In this document: piece by piece, positions 1-15,412 of the stretch | Position numbering within the stretch: the stretch's first letter is position 1 | Layout: each line of letters begins with the position of its first letter | Origin: Acidobacteriota bacterium | GTDB taxonomy: Bacteria; Acidobacteriota; Blastocatellia; RBC074 | Direction: 5' to 3' | Length of the DNA stretch: 64,000 nt | Assembly: GCA_016789605.1 (NCBI GenBank) | Contig: JAEUQO010000104.1 | Coordinates: forward strand, 1-64,000 | Notes under the pieces: model-generated | Told to the model about the DNA's origin: nothing | What the model saw: only the letters and a program-made list of their open reading frames with translations | The model's database searches: none | Position numbers and translations under genes: made by a program

Positions 1-2726
<2,726 letters not shown>

Positions 2727-2803
2727 ATCTTGCTCCTGGTTGAAAGGTTGATAGAGATAAACGTGTATCACCGTGAGTTTAGCGGCGTCGGGTTAAGCTG
2801 ATG

Positions 2804-3520
2804 TCAGCTTTGTGTTAACGCTTGCTTTAGAAACTCGGTGAGCCAACGTGTAACGACAATTTCATCGGTCGCTTGCGACAAACTTTCCCGGGCTTGTCGC
2901 GTTCGTTCTGCGCCGATTTTTTCAGTTCGATCAACCAGCAAAGCTTCGCCATATTCCGGCGTAAATTCTGGATGGGCTTGGATGCCCAACATGCTTCGGC
3001 CTACGCGCAGCAGCGCGACCGGGCAATGAGTTGACTGACCCAGCACCAGGCCGTCAGCGGGTAGTTGTTGTACCTGATCCTGATGCATGTATTGCAAATG
3101 GCAGCTGGTTTGCAATGGTTGCATCCAGGATTCGGCTTGGGTGATTTCGATGGCGCGAACGCCCACGCCCCAGCCGATTTCAGCGCGGGCGACTTTGCCG
3201 CCGAGCGCTTCGGCCAGCATTTGGTGGCCGAAGCAAATGCCGACAAACGGATGTTCCGCTGCGTGCAACTGCCGCACGAAATCTTTCAAGGCGTGAATCC
3301 AGGCCACATCGTCATACACCGAAAAACGCGATCCGGTGCAGACATACGCGTCACAGTCGGTAATCTCAGCCGGAAATTGATGATTGCAAACGTCGAACGG
3401 ATGCAGTTCCACTTCAGGCGCAGAACGTGCCCAGAGCGTCGCAAACATCTCGCGGTAATCTCCCGCATGATGACGAAAACGTTCTGCCACATGGTCACAT
3501 TCGAGTAAGCCGACTTTCAT
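2804..3520 (-). CDS. Class I glutamine amidotransferase-like protein
   Basis: 238 residues from the ATG at 3520, chosen because the family fold begins at MKVGLLECDH; the frame stays open further upstream, but there it overlaps the preceding gene. The nucleophile elbow is GICFGHQ with Cys96, and the His-Glu pair of the triad lies in QAHPEF near residue 188. This is the stand-alone GATase1 (GMP synthase glutaminase-like) family, often annotated as a gamma-glutamyl hydrolase-like or GuaA-like amidotransferase. Such proteins hydrolyse glutamine or a gamma-glutamyl bond, but without a synthase partner the acceptor is unknown. It starts 4 bases after the stop of the Uma2 gene and is probably the last gene of an ALDH-Uma2-amidotransferase operon. 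Its stop codon lies inside a small palindrome (2795-2810). Confidence 0.85.
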   Translation of the reverse strand: MKVGLLECDHVAERFRHHAGDYREMFATLWARSAPEVELHPFDVCNHQFPAEITDCDAYVCTGSRFSVYDDVAWIHALKDFVRQLHAAEHPFVGICFGHQMLAEALGGKVARAEIGWGVGVRAIEITQAESWMQPLQTSCHLQYMHQDQVQQLPADGLVLGQSTHCPVALLRVGRSMLGIQAHPEFTPEYGEALLVDRTEKIGAERTRQARESLSQATDEIVVTRWLTEFLKQALTQS

Positions 3521-3524
3521 CGTC

Positions 3525-4148
3525 TCAATTAATGTTAGGGATGGGAAAACGAACCCATTCGTATACTTCCTGCAAGGGCAGGTGGCATTGCAGCGATGCA
3601 ATGAACACTGCATTGATCATTTCTGTCACCACCACGTGCTGCCAATTGCCATCTGACTGTTTACTGTAATGCTCAATCAGCGGCCGATCCTGTGCGATCA
3701 GCAAATACTCTCTGAACGATTCGAGCTGTTGATACCGGCGAAACTTTTCATCCCGATCATATGCTTCGGTAGACGGTGACAACACTTCGACGATCAGTGT
3801 GGGATTGATCAGTACGTCATGGTCCTGGTCGTGATACAGCGGTTCGCCACAAACAACCGTCAAATCTGGATACGCAAACAGCCCGCGATTTCTTTCCTGA
3901 CCTGCTTCACGGATTGCGGGCGAAACGCAGCGCATTTTCATACCTGCGGTAAAGGGGCGGCATGCACCGCCACGAAGCTGCCGGGTGATGATCTCTGTGA
4001 CATTGGCGCAGATGGCATTGTGCGCCGGGCTTGCGCCTGCCATCGCATAGATCAATCCGTCCAGATATTCGTGTTTGCTGTCCGCCGTTCGTTCAAACGC
4101 CAGATATTGTTCGGGCGTGAAATCCGGCAGTGTTTCTGGCAAGCCCAT
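3525..4148 (-). CDS. Uma2 family (DUF820) putative endonuclease
   Basis: 207 residues from the ATG at 4148, 14 bases after the aldehyde dehydrogenase stop; the frame is open further upstream but only inside that gene. The protein has the PD-(D/E)XK core of the Uma2 family: YPDLTVVCGEP supplies the Asp strand, NPTLIVEVLSPST the Glu strand, and EKFRRYQ the Lys/helix region. The N-terminal FTPEQYLAFER and EYLDGLIYAMAG are also typical. Family members are abundant, poorly characterised proteins in Cyanobacteria, Chloroflexi and Acidobacteriota, and are predicted nucleases. The gene sits between an aldehyde dehydrogenase and an amidotransferase with which it has no obvious functional link. It may have inserted between them as a mobile cargo-type gene; that is inference only. 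Confidence 0.85.
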   Translation of the reverse strand: MGLPETLPDFTPEQYLAFERTADSKHEYLDGLIYAMAGASPAHNAICANVTEIITRQLRGGACRPFTAGMKMRCVSPAIREAGQERNRGLFAYPDLTVVCGEPLYHDQDHDVLINPTLIVEVLSPSTEAYDRDEKFRRYQQLESFREYLLIAQDRPLIEHYSKQSDGNWQHVVVTEMINAVFIASLQCHLPLQEVYEWVRFPIPNIN

Positions 4149-4162
4149 ACGCGTTCTCGCAG

Positions 4163-5566
4163 TTAGAGGCTCAATCGCAGATGAAATGATTTGGGCCGCG
4201 TAAACGCAGCAAAGCCCAATTGCGACAGCGTGCAACCGCGTCCGGAATCTTTGACGCCCGTCCAGGCCAGGGCCGGGTCCAGGTAATCGCAACGGTTCAT
4301 GTAAAACGTGCCGGTTTCGATCTGATCGCCAATGCGCAGCGCCGCGTCAACATCCGTCGTCCACAGCGAAGCCGTCAGTCCGTAATGGCTGTCATTCATC
4401 AGCCGGATGGCTTCTTCGTCGTTGCTGACCGGCATAATGCCGACCACGGGGGCAAACGTTTCCTCCGTCATTACCAACATCGAATGATCCACATTGACCA
4501 GAATCTGGGGCGCAAGATACGGCGTACCGGCTTGGTTCAGCGGAAACAACGATTCGTCAATCAATGCCTTTGCGCCTTTGGCCAAAGCGTCTGCGATGTG
4601 CGCGCGCGCTTTGTCGGCGGCATCGGCGCGTACCATCGGGCCAAGCGTCGTCGCCGGATCGAGCGGATTGCCCAGTTTGTATTGTTTGGTTAATTCGACC
4701 GCGCCCGCCACAAATTGTTCATAGACATCGCGGTGCACATAAATGCGTTCGACCGCGCAGCACGATTGGCCAGAATTGAACATCGCGCCGTCCACCAAAT
4801 TTTCAATTGCCGCCGCCAGATTGGCATCGGGCCGAACATACGCCGGGTCTTTGCCACCGAGTTCCAGGCCGGTGGCGATAAAGCGTTCGCTGGCGGCGTG
4901 TTGCACGGCGTGGCCGCCAGCCACTGAACCCGTGAAGGCGACAAACGCGATGCGCGGGTCTTTGATGACTTCAGCGACCTGATCGTGATCCAGATGCAGA
5001 AATTGAAAGACGCCTGCGGGTAAACCGGCAGCCTGAAAGGCTTCGGCGTAGCGTTCGGCGACCAGCGGCGTTTGCGGCGCGATTTTCAGCAGCACGCTGT
5101 TGCCCGCCAGCAAGGCCGGAATGATGGCGTTGACCGACGCCAGCCAGGGGTAATTCCACGGCGCAAGCACAAGCACGGTGCCGAGCGGTTCGCGCCGGAT
5201 GAAGCGCTGAAAATTGTCTTTGGGTTCGATGGCGATGTCGGCCAGTTCGCGTTCGGCGATATCGCACATGTAATTGACGCGTTCGTTGAATCCGCGCCGA
5301 AGCTCGAACGGGCTGTAGGCAATCGGTCGCCCGATTTGCCAGGTCAGCTCCTGGCCGATTTCGTCTGCGCGTTCAAGCAGCCAGCTCAGCGCGCGGCGGC
5401 ACAGCGCGGCGCGTTCAGCAAGGGGCGCGTGTTTCCACGCGGTTTGGGCGCTGACAGATTGCGCCAGCGCGGTTTCGATTTGCGCGCCAGAGGCCAACTC
5501 TCGTTCGGCATACAGCGAGCCGTCTATCGGACTGAAGGTTTGTTGCATGGTGGTTTTCATACGCAT
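4163..5566 (-). CDS. NAD(P)-dependent aldehyde dehydrogenase
   Basis: 467 residues with the full aldehyde dehydrogenase fold. The oxyanion/nucleotide Asn lies in LAPWNYP (about 135-140), the Rossmann glycine in FTGSVAGG (211-218), the general base Glu235 in GLELGGKD, and the catalytic Cys269 in FNSGQSCCA. The C-terminal ETFAPVVGI motif is also present. It oxidises an aldehyde to the acid in the cytosol. The length and the GQSCCA motif fit the succinate-semialdehyde/aliphatic ALDH group, but the substrate is not determined by the sequence. Start codons are available at residues 1, 3 and 7 and none has a clear Shine-Dalgarno; the longest is used. It heads a minus-strand operon with the Uma2 and amidotransferase genes and is divergent from the formate dehydrogenase operon. 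Confidence 0.9.
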   Translation of the reverse strand: MRMKTTMQQTFSPIDGSLYAERELASGAQIETALAQSVSAQTAWKHAPLAERAALCRRALSWLLERADEIGQELTWQIGRPIAYSPFELRRGFNERVNYMCDIAERELADIAIEPKDNFQRFIRREPLGTVLVLAPWNYPWLASVNAIIPALLAGNSVLLKIAPQTPLVAERYAEAFQAAGLPAGVFQFLHLDHDQVAEVIKDPRIAFVAFTGSVAGGHAVQHAASERFIATGLELGGKDPAYVRPDANLAAAIENLVDGAMFNSGQSCCAVERIYVHRDVYEQFVAGAVELTKQYKLGNPLDPATTLGPMVRADAADKARAHIADALAKGAKALIDESLFPLNQAGTPYLAPQILVNVDHSMLVMTEETFAPVVGIMPVSNDEEAIRLMNDSHYGLTASLWTTDVDAALRIGDQIETGTFYMNRCDYLDPALAWTGVKDSGRGCTLSQLGFAAFTRPKSFHLRLSL

Positions 5567-5678
5567 TTTTTAAGGCGGCAATGATACTGGCTGCGCTGGA
5601 TTCTGCCAACCAGCCGCCACAGCTTTTCTACTACTGATGGGCTTTCAGGGACAGCTTGCCACCTGGTAATTGGGGGAT

Positions 5679-5706
5679 TTTGCTCAATCCTGCGCAAGTT
5701 TGCTCA
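5679..5706. promoter_or_regulatory. Direct repeat TTTGCTCA x2, candidate activator site
   Basis: Two exact TTTGCTCA copies at 5679-5686 and 5699-5706 start 20 bases apart, about two DNA turns. They lie roughly 90-115 bases upstream of the start expected from the sigma-54 promoter at 5767. That is the usual distance for an enhancer-binding-protein site. The role is inferred from position only. Confidence 0.3.
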
Positions 5707-5766
5707 CTGCGGATCAGAGAGAAGTGGGCTTCGAGGGCGGAATCGCGCAAAAAACCGGGCGATTGG

Positions 5767-5783
5767 TTGGCACAACGCTTGCC
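5767..5783 (+). promoter_or_regulatory. Sigma-54 (RpoN) -24/-12 promoter
   Basis: TTGGCACAACGCTTGCC matches the RpoN consensus (YTGGCAC, five bases, TTGCW) except for the last base. The invariant GG and GC are separated by exactly 10 bases. Transcription would start near 5794, giving a short leader of about 15 bases that still contains the purine-rich AGAAAG before the ATG at 5809. It would drive the formate dehydrogenase, nifJ and DHOD-like genes. Confidence 0.65.
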
Positions 5784-5808
5784 CCGATGAAGGTAGAAAG
5801 CGGTGTTT

Positions 5809-8534
5809 ATGTTACGAGCGCGAATCAATCACCAGCAGTATGAATTCGAGGGCGGCCTGACCATCCTGCAGGCGTTGCGGCAAATTGGCGACGAGGTGCC
5901 GACTTTATGCCACGACGACCGTTTGAAACCGGCGGGCGATTGCCGCATGTGTTTGGTCGAAATCGCGGGCTGGACGCGTCCTGCAACCGCTTGTAACACG
6001 CAATTAACCGATGGCATGTCCATCGAAACCCACACGCCGGAGTTGGAAGACACGCGGCGCGGATTGCTGGCAATGCTGGCAGAACGCTATCCGGCAGAAG
6101 CCGTCAGCCAATTTCCCGACAAACCCTTTCACCAGTTGTTGCGCAAATATGCCGTCGCGGCAACGGGCGAAACCGAAGCTGGCGAAACCGAAGCTGGCGA
6201 AACCGGCGCGTCGGTCTGGCCTGCGTTTGTGGATGCCTCACATCCGTATTTGCGCGCAGACATGACGCGTTGCATTGATTGTTATCGTTGTGTGCGCATT
6301 TGCCGCGAAGTGCAAGGACAATTTGTGTGGCAAATCGTCAACCGCGGAGCAGAAACGCGCATTTGGCCTGATTCGCCGACTTCATTGCGCGAAAGCTCAT
6401 GCGTCAGTTGCGGCGCTTGCGTTGACACCTGTCCGACCGGCGCGCTGGAAGATTGGTCCGTGTTCAATCTGGGAACGGCGACCAACTGGACGAAAACGAC
6501 CTGTCCGTATTGCGGCACTGGTTGCGAAATGGACGTCGGCACACGCGCAGGCCGCATCGTGACGATCAAACCCGCGCACGATGCGCCGGTCAACAAAGGT
6601 CATTTGTGCGTCAAAGGGCGCTATGCCTATGAATTTGTTTATGCGGCGGATCGCGTGACGTCGCCGCTCATCCGTGAAAATGGCGAGTGGCGCAAAGTTT
6701 CCTGGGAAGATGCACTCGGCTTTGCGGCGGAAAAGTTGCGCCGGATTGTTGCCGCTTATGGGCCGGATAGTGTGGGCGTGCTCGGTTCGGCGCGCGCGAC
6801 GAACGAAGAAAATTACCTGACGCAAAAATTTGCGCGGGCCGTGTTGGGCACCAACAACGTGGATTGTTGTGCGCGCGTGTGTCACGGACCGACGGCGGCG
6901 GCGATGAAAATGACGCTGGGCACAGGCGCGGCGACCAATTCCTATGACGACATCGAGCGGGCGCACACCATTCTGCTGTGCGGAACCAATGCCACCGAAA
7001 ACCATCCGATCATCGGCGCGCGCATCAAACAAGCCGTGTTACGCGGCGCACATTTGATTGTCATTGACCCGCGCAAAATCGAACTCGCCAAATACGCCGA
7101 CATTCATTTGCAACTGCATCCCGGCACCAATGTGCTGCTGTTCAACGCGCTGGCCTGCGCCATTGTCGAAGAAGAACTGTATGACGACGCCTTTCTGGCC
7201 GAACGCGTCAACGAATGGAGCGAGTATTCGGAATTCATTCGGCAATACGCGCCGGAAAAAGTCGCGCCATTGTGCGGCGTTACGGCAGCGCAGATTCGCC
7301 AGGCGGCGCGTTTGTACGCCACTGCCAAACCGGCGTTTTGCGCGCATGGTCTGGGCATGACCGAACACGTGCAAGGAACCGAAGGCGTGATGTGTTTGGT
7401 CAATCTGGCGTTGTTGACGGGCAATCTGGGCAAACCGGGAACGGGCGTCAATCCGCTGCGCGGGCAAAACAACGTGCAAGGTTCGGCGCATATGGGCTGC
7501 GAACCCAGCAACCTGACCGGCTTCGTTTCGATCCCGGAACACCGCGCCGAATTTGAAGCCGTTTGGCAAGCTCCGGTGCCGGTGACGCAAGGGCTGAACC
7601 TGATGCAGATGATGGATGCCGCCAGCGCTGGTCGCCTGAAAGCGTTGTGGGCCATCGGCTATGACATTTCGTTGACCAACGCCAACGCCAACGAAACCCG
7701 GCGCGCGCTGCAAAATCTGGATTTGGTCATCGTGCAGGATTTGTTTTTAAACGAAACCGCGCGCGATGTCGGCACAGTGTTTTTTCCGGTTGTCTCTTCG
7801 TTTGAAAAAGACGGCACATTTATGAACGCCGAGCGTCGCGTTCAACGCGTGCGGCAAGCGATTGCGCCCTGTGGCGAAGCCAAAGCCGATTGGGAAGTCA
7901 TCTGCTTGCTGGCCCGGGCAATGGGCAAAGGCGAGTTGTTTGCCTTTCAATCGGCGGAAGAAATCTGGAACGAAGTGCGCGCCGTCTGGCAGGCCGGACG
8001 CGGCATCAGCTATGCGCGACTGGATGAACGAGGCGTGCAATGGCCTTGTCCGGAAGTGGCGCATCCCGGCACGACGATCTTGCACGGCCAGACGTTTCCG
8101 CTCGGTCAACGCGCGGCATTGCGCCGAATTGATTTTCGCGCCACTCCCGAGCGTATTTCGACGGAATTTCCGTTTCTGCTGAACACCGGGCGCACGCTGC
8201 ACCAATTCAACGCCGGGACGATGACGATGCGCACGCACAACGCAGTTTTGCATCCGACCGATGTGCTGGAAATTTCAGCGCACGATGCCGAAGCCTTGCA
8301 CCTGTCGGACGGTGCGCCAGTGCGTTTGGTCAGCGAATATGGCGCTGCCGAATTGCCGGTCAAAATCGCCGAAACCGTCAAACCCGGAGAATTATTCACC
8401 ACCTTTCACACTGCCGAAGTGTTTTTGAATCACGTGACCAGCCCGCAACGCGACAGCTATGTCGGCGCGCCGGAATACAAAGTGACGGCGGTCAGAATCG
8501 AACCTCTAACGGATACGAGCGGGAAGAAACCATT

Positions 8535-8538
<4 letters not shown>
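5809..8538 (+). CDS. fdhA: Formate dehydrogenase, molybdopterin subunit with N-terminal FeS domains
   Basis: 909 residues. The ATG at 5809 is preferred over an in-frame GTG at 5803 because AGAAAG is suitably spaced. Domain order: an N-terminal [2Fe-2S] domain (Cys34, 45, 48, 62), two ferredoxin-type [4Fe-4S] motifs (CIDCYRC from 155, CVSCGAC from 198), then the molybdopterin oxidoreductase with its own [4Fe-4S] site (Cys232, 235, 239, 267). The catalytic position is Cys358 in RVCHGPT, where the E. coli FdhF enzyme has selenocysteine. The C-terminal MopB-binding domain includes NTGRTLHQFNAGTMT. There is no twin-arginine leader, so the enzyme should be cytosolic. It interconverts formate and CO2. 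No NuoE/NuoF-like diaphorase subunit is encoded nearby. The stop overlaps the nifJ start in ATGA, suggesting translational coupling and ferredoxin as the electron partner. Confidence 0.93.
6166..6210 (+). repeat. 15-base in-frame tandem repeat in fdhA
   Basis: Two identical 15-base units (6166-6180, 6181-6195) and a third, diverged one (6196-6210) encode the repeat GETEA in a flexible linker. The linker lies between the [2Fe-2S] domain and the first ferredoxin motif of the formate dehydrogenase. Copy number could change by slippage without shifting the frame. Confidence 0.85.
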
Positions 8539-12119
<3,581 letters not shown>

Positions 12120-12121
12120 CG

Positions 12122-13120
12122 ATGATGGATTTGACGACAAACTATTTGGGCCTGACGTTGCGCTCGCCGTTGGTGGTGTCGGCTTCGCCGTTGTCGCAAC
12201 ACATTGACAACATCAAACGCATGGCCGACGCGGGCGCTGCTGCCGTTGTGCTCTATTCGCTGTTTGAAGAGCAGTTGATGCTGGAACGTTACGAATTGCA
12301 TCACCACATGACGCACGGCACCGAAAGTTTTGCCGAAGCGCTCAGCTTTTTTCCCGAGCCGGAGTTTTTGCAATTTGGCTTGGACGCGTATCTGGAACAC
12401 ATTCGCCGCGCCAAACAAGCGGTGGACATTCCCATCATCGCCAGTTTGAACGGTACGAGTTTGGGGCGCTGGGTCGAATCTGCCAAACGCATTGCCGAAG
12501 CGGGCGCTGACGCATTGGAGCTGAACATTTACGCCGTCGCGGCTGATTCGGCGGTGTCGGGCGCGCAAACCGAACAGAACCTGCTGGACATCGTTGCGGC
12601 GGTCAAAGCGGCCGTACCGATTCCCGTGGCGGTAAAGCTGGGGCCGTTTTTCAGCAGCTTTGCCCATCTGGCCAAACAACTCGACGCCGCAGGCGCAGAC
12701 GCCTTGGTGCTGTTCAATCGGTTTTATCAGCCGGATTTTGATCTGGAAGCGTTGGAAGTGCGCACGAATGTGCTATTCAGCCGCTCGTCTTCCATACGAT
12801 TGCCGTTGCGTTGGATTGCGATTTTGTATGGACAGATCAAGGCGCAATTGGCCGCCACGACGGGCGTGCACACGGCCCTGGATGCATTGAAGCTGTTGAT
12901 GGCAGGTGCCGATGTGACGATGCTGTGTTCGGCGTTGTACGAACGCGGCTTTTTGCAAATCAGCATCATCGAACGCGCAATGCGCGAGTGGATGGAAAAG
13001 CACGAATACGAATCAGTCGCCCAGATGCGCGGCAGTTTGAGCCAGCAGCATTGTCCCGATCCGGCGGCGTATGAACGCGCGCTGTATGTGCAAGCCGTGC
13101 ACAGTTTCAAAGGGCGGTAG
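12122..13120 (+). CDS. Dihydroorotate dehydrogenase-like flavoprotein
   Basis: 332 residues of the FMN-binding TIM-barrel family that includes dihydroorotate and dihydropyrimidine dehydrogenases (LRSPLVVSASPLSQ at the N-terminus, IIASLNGTS, ADALELNIY, VAVKLGPFFSS). The catalytic-loop sequence differs from true PyrD enzymes, and no PyrK/PreT-type electron-transfer partner is encoded here. Proteins of this subgroup are often found next to nifJ, so a ferredoxin-linked reductase function is plausible but unproven. It starts 2 bases after the nifJ stop (ATG at 12122 or 12125) behind a GGAAGGA purine tract and ends the operon. Confidence 0.85.
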   Translation: MMDLTTNYLGLTLRSPLVVSASPLSQHIDNIKRMADAGAAAVVLYSLFEEQLMLERYELHHHMTHGTESFAEALSFFPEPEFLQFGLDAYLEHIRRAKQAVDIPIIASLNGTSLGRWVESAKRIAEAGADALELNIYAVAADSAVSGAQTEQNLLDIVAAVKAAVPIPVAVKLGPFFSSFAHLAKQLDAAGADALVLFNRFYQPDFDLEALEVRTNVLFSRSSSIRLPLRWIAILYGQIKAQLAATTGVHTALDALKLLMAGADVTMLCSALYERGFLQISIIERAMREWMEKHEYESVAQMRGSLSQQHCPDPAAYERALYVQAVHSFKGR

Positions 13121-13145
13121 CCGCGGATTGGGCCACAAATCGTTC

Positions 13146-13256
13146 TGGCCACAGAATCCCTGAAGCGGAGCGAAGGAACAAGAGACGGGTATTGTCGCCC
13201 GCCATCTTGTTGGTTTTCGCTTTGTGCCTCAGCGGTTCCGTGGCCAATCTTTTTTT
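13146..13256. terminator. Large imperfect inverted repeat ending in T7, between convergent genes
   Basis: A left arm of about 29 bases (13146-13174) pairs imperfectly with 13216-13246, and seven T residues follow from 13250. It lies between the 3' ends of the DHOD-like gene and the SDR gene. It can act as a terminator for the plus-strand operon. The arms look like two inverted copies of one short dispersed repeat. Confidence 0.5.
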
Positions 13257-13267
13257 GCCTGCTTTGA

Positions 13268-14041
13268 TTATTCCGGCGTTACGTAAGCCGCCGTGATGCC
13301 GCCATCCACCAGGAAGTCTGTGCCGGTGATGTACGACGATTCATCCGAGGCCAAAAACAGCGCGGCCTGGGCGATTTCCTTCGCTTCGCCAAACCGTCCC
13401 ATCGGAATGTGAACCAGCCGACGTTGTTTCTTTTCGTCGGTGTTCAGATAACTCATCAACAATTCCGTGCGCAGCGGTCCGGGGCAGAGCGCATTGACGC
13501 GAATGTTTTCGCGCGCGTGGATGATGGCCAGCTCGCGCGACATGGCCAGCACCGCGCCTTTGCTGGCGGTGTAAGCAACCTGCGGTGTGGCCGCGCCCAG
13601 CACCGCCACAAACGAAGCCGTATTGATGATCGAACCGCCGCCCGCGCGCTTGAGCGCCGGAATGCCGTATTTGCAGCCGAAAAAGACGCCTTTGGCGTTG
13701 ATGTCCATCGTCAAATCCCAGATGGCTTCTTCGGTGGTGACGGCGTTGTCGTCGCTGTGATGCATGATGCCTGCGTTGTTGAACAGAATGTTGAGTTTGC
13801 CAAATTTGCGTTCGGCGAACTTGACCATCTTGGCGCAATCTTCCGCCTTGGAAACGTCAGCGTGCGTATACGCCGCTTCACCGCCCGCTTTTTGAATCAG
13901 CTTGGCGGTTTTTTTGCCTTCCTTGTCGTTAACGTCCACGACGACGACTTTCGCGCCTTCGGCGGCAAACAACAGGGCGGCTTCGCGGCCAATGCCGCTG
14001 GATGCGCCTGTGATAAGAGCTACTTTGTCCTGTAATCGCAT
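13268..14041 (-). CDS. Short-chain dehydrogenase/reductase (SDR), NAD-preferring
   Basis: 257 residues of a classical SDR: cofactor motif TGASSGIG (11-18), Asp36 at the end of strand 2, which favours NAD(H) over NADP(H), NNAG (88-91), and the catalytic triad Ser143, Tyr157, Lys161 (YTASK). The C-terminus ends in ITGTDFLVDGG, as in glucose-1-dehydrogenase and 3-oxoacyl-ACP reductase relatives. It oxidises or reduces an alcohol/ketone in the cytosol; the substrate is unknown. It lies upstream of the sialidase-like gene's 3' end on the same strand with an 82-base gap, so an operon is possible but not obvious. Confidence 0.9.
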   Translation of the reverse strand: MRLQDKVALITGASSGIGREAALLFAAEGAKVVVVDVNDKEGKKTAKLIQKAGGEAAYTHADVSKAEDCAKMVKFAERKFGKLNILFNNAGIMHHSDDNAVTTEEAIWDLTMDINAKGVFFGCKYGIPALKRAGGGSIINTASFVAVLGAATPQVAYTASKGAVLAMSRELAIIHARENIRVNALCPGPLRTELLMSYLNTDEKKQRRLVHIPMGRFGEAKEIAQAALFLASDESSYITGTDFLVDGGITAAYVTPE

Positions 14042-14123
14042 TGATTGGATTCCTTATGAATGTAGTTGGGAGACAAGACGCTAGAGCATATCGGACAAAT
14101 CAAAACACGCAAGTCCGCAGCGG

Positions 14124-15329
14124 CTATTTGACGCGATTTGGGCGCTTCCATTTCACGCGCGCCAGCAACAGGTCGCCGCGAAAGTTCGCCGGGATGACTT
14201 CACCCGCCAAAATCCAGGATTCGTCGGCGTTGACGTTGTTGACGTGAAAGTTGCCGTAATGCGGCACGTGCGTGGGGTCGTTGAGGCCGTCGCCGATGAG
14301 CGGGAAAACAATTTGCTCGCTTGAGCGAATCAGGCGCAGCGTTTTGCGATCCACTTCGGCCAGATACAGCGGCGCGCGCCAGCGCATGACGTTGGCATTT
14401 TCTTCGGCCTTGCGCGTGTAGCTCAAAAACAATCCTTCCGAATGCGTCAGCCAGTGTTGTTGCGTGGTGGACATTTCCAACGGCTGGCCGTTGTCCCATT
14501 TCCAGCTTTCGGCGGGCGACCACGTCAGGCCGTCGGTTGACGTGCTGACATAACCGAAACCGTCTTCGGCGCGAATGGTCATCAGATAGCGGTTGTCAAA
14601 AACGGTGAGTTGCGGTTCCAGCAATCCGCGTTTGACGGTGTTGTGCAGCGTTGTGCCAACGCGTTTGACCTTCAGTTCCTTGCCATCGAAGGAACAGAGC
14701 AGGGAAGTGACGGCGTAATCCGCACGCTCTTTGGGGCGGAAGCTGACGGGAATGAGTAGGTCGCCGTTTTTTAGCACGACGGTTTGCGAAGAGCCTACCG
14801 CGTAAATCGCACTTGTGCGCGGATCGTCCCAAACCAGTTTGCGCCGTTCAGACCAATTGCCTTTGGCATCGCGTACGGCATACACCGGATAGCGCGGCGG
14901 CTGTTCGGGAAAATAGCGGCCTGTGCGGTAATAGATGATTTCGCCGAGCGCCAGCGTCGTATCGGTTTTGGCGTGATAAGTTGGCAGCACGTCGCTGACG
15001 GCTTCTTCAATCTCGCCAGAAAACGGGCGACGGCCAAAGCCGGGAACCGGTTGCGGCTCGCTCCAGGTTTTGCCCAGGTCTTTGGATTCGCGCCAATGCA
15101 CCGGCCCGTAATAGTCAGAACCGGCGATGGTTTGCAGCGTCATCAACGCCATCACCCGGCTGCCTGTTTGCGGCACCATGCAAACGCGCGGCAAAAACCA
15201 GGTCACGCCGCCGTCGCGGCCTTTGTGCAGGGTGACGCGCTCGATGCCGGCAATCAGATTGGGGCGTTCAGGGGTGAGCCAGACAAACAGGGCGCTGGCA
15301 AGGAAAACGGCCGACAGTAATTTGGTCAT
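14124..15329 (-). CDS. Exported sialidase-superfamily (BNR/Asp-box) protein
   Basis: 401 residues with an N-terminal hydrophobic export signal (LLSAVFLASALFVWL). Two good Asp-box motifs are visible, SKDLGKTW near residue 83 and STDGLTW near 267, which mark a six-bladed sialidase-like propeller. Other conserved pieces are VCMVPQTGSRVMALMT and the C-terminal EVIPANFRGDLLLARV. Members are found in Acidobacteriota, Planctomycetes and Verrucomicrobia, where they are annotated as exo-alpha-sialidase. The catalytic Arg triad was not verified by alignment, so the protein may be a glycan-binding or other glycan-active enzyme. It probably acts in the periplasm or outside the cell. Confidence 0.75.
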   Translation of the reverse strand: MTKLLSAVFLASALFVWLTPERPNLIAGIERVTLHKGRDGGVTWFLPRVCMVPQTGSRVMALMTLQTIAGSDYYGPVHWRESKDLGKTWSEPQPVPGFGRRPFSGEIEEAVSDVLPTYHAKTDTTLALGEIIYYRTGRYFPEQPPRYPVYAVRDAKGNWSERRKLVWDDPRTSAIYAVGSSQTVVLKNGDLLIPVSFRPKERADYAVTSLLCSFDGKELKVKRVGTTLHNTVKRGLLEPQLTVFDNRYLMTIRAEDGFGYVSTSTDGLTWSPAESWKWDNGQPLEMSTTQQHWLTHSEGLFLSYTRKAEENANVMRWRAPLYLAEVDRKTLRLIRSSEQIVFPLIGDGLNDPTHVPHYGNFHVNNVNADESWILAGEVIPANFRGDLLLARVKWKRPNRVK

Positions 15330-15412
15330 AAAAGAAGGTTGTGAAAATAGTGTTTGTGTTGTCAGTCAATTACCGCAATGGCTTCGATTGCGATCAAAAG
15401 CTTGGGCAGCTC

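Noticed and set aside
6865..6890. Possible selenocysteine in the formate dehydrogenase
   Set aside because: The catalytic position is encoded by TGT (Cys358), not TGA, so no SECIS element is needed.
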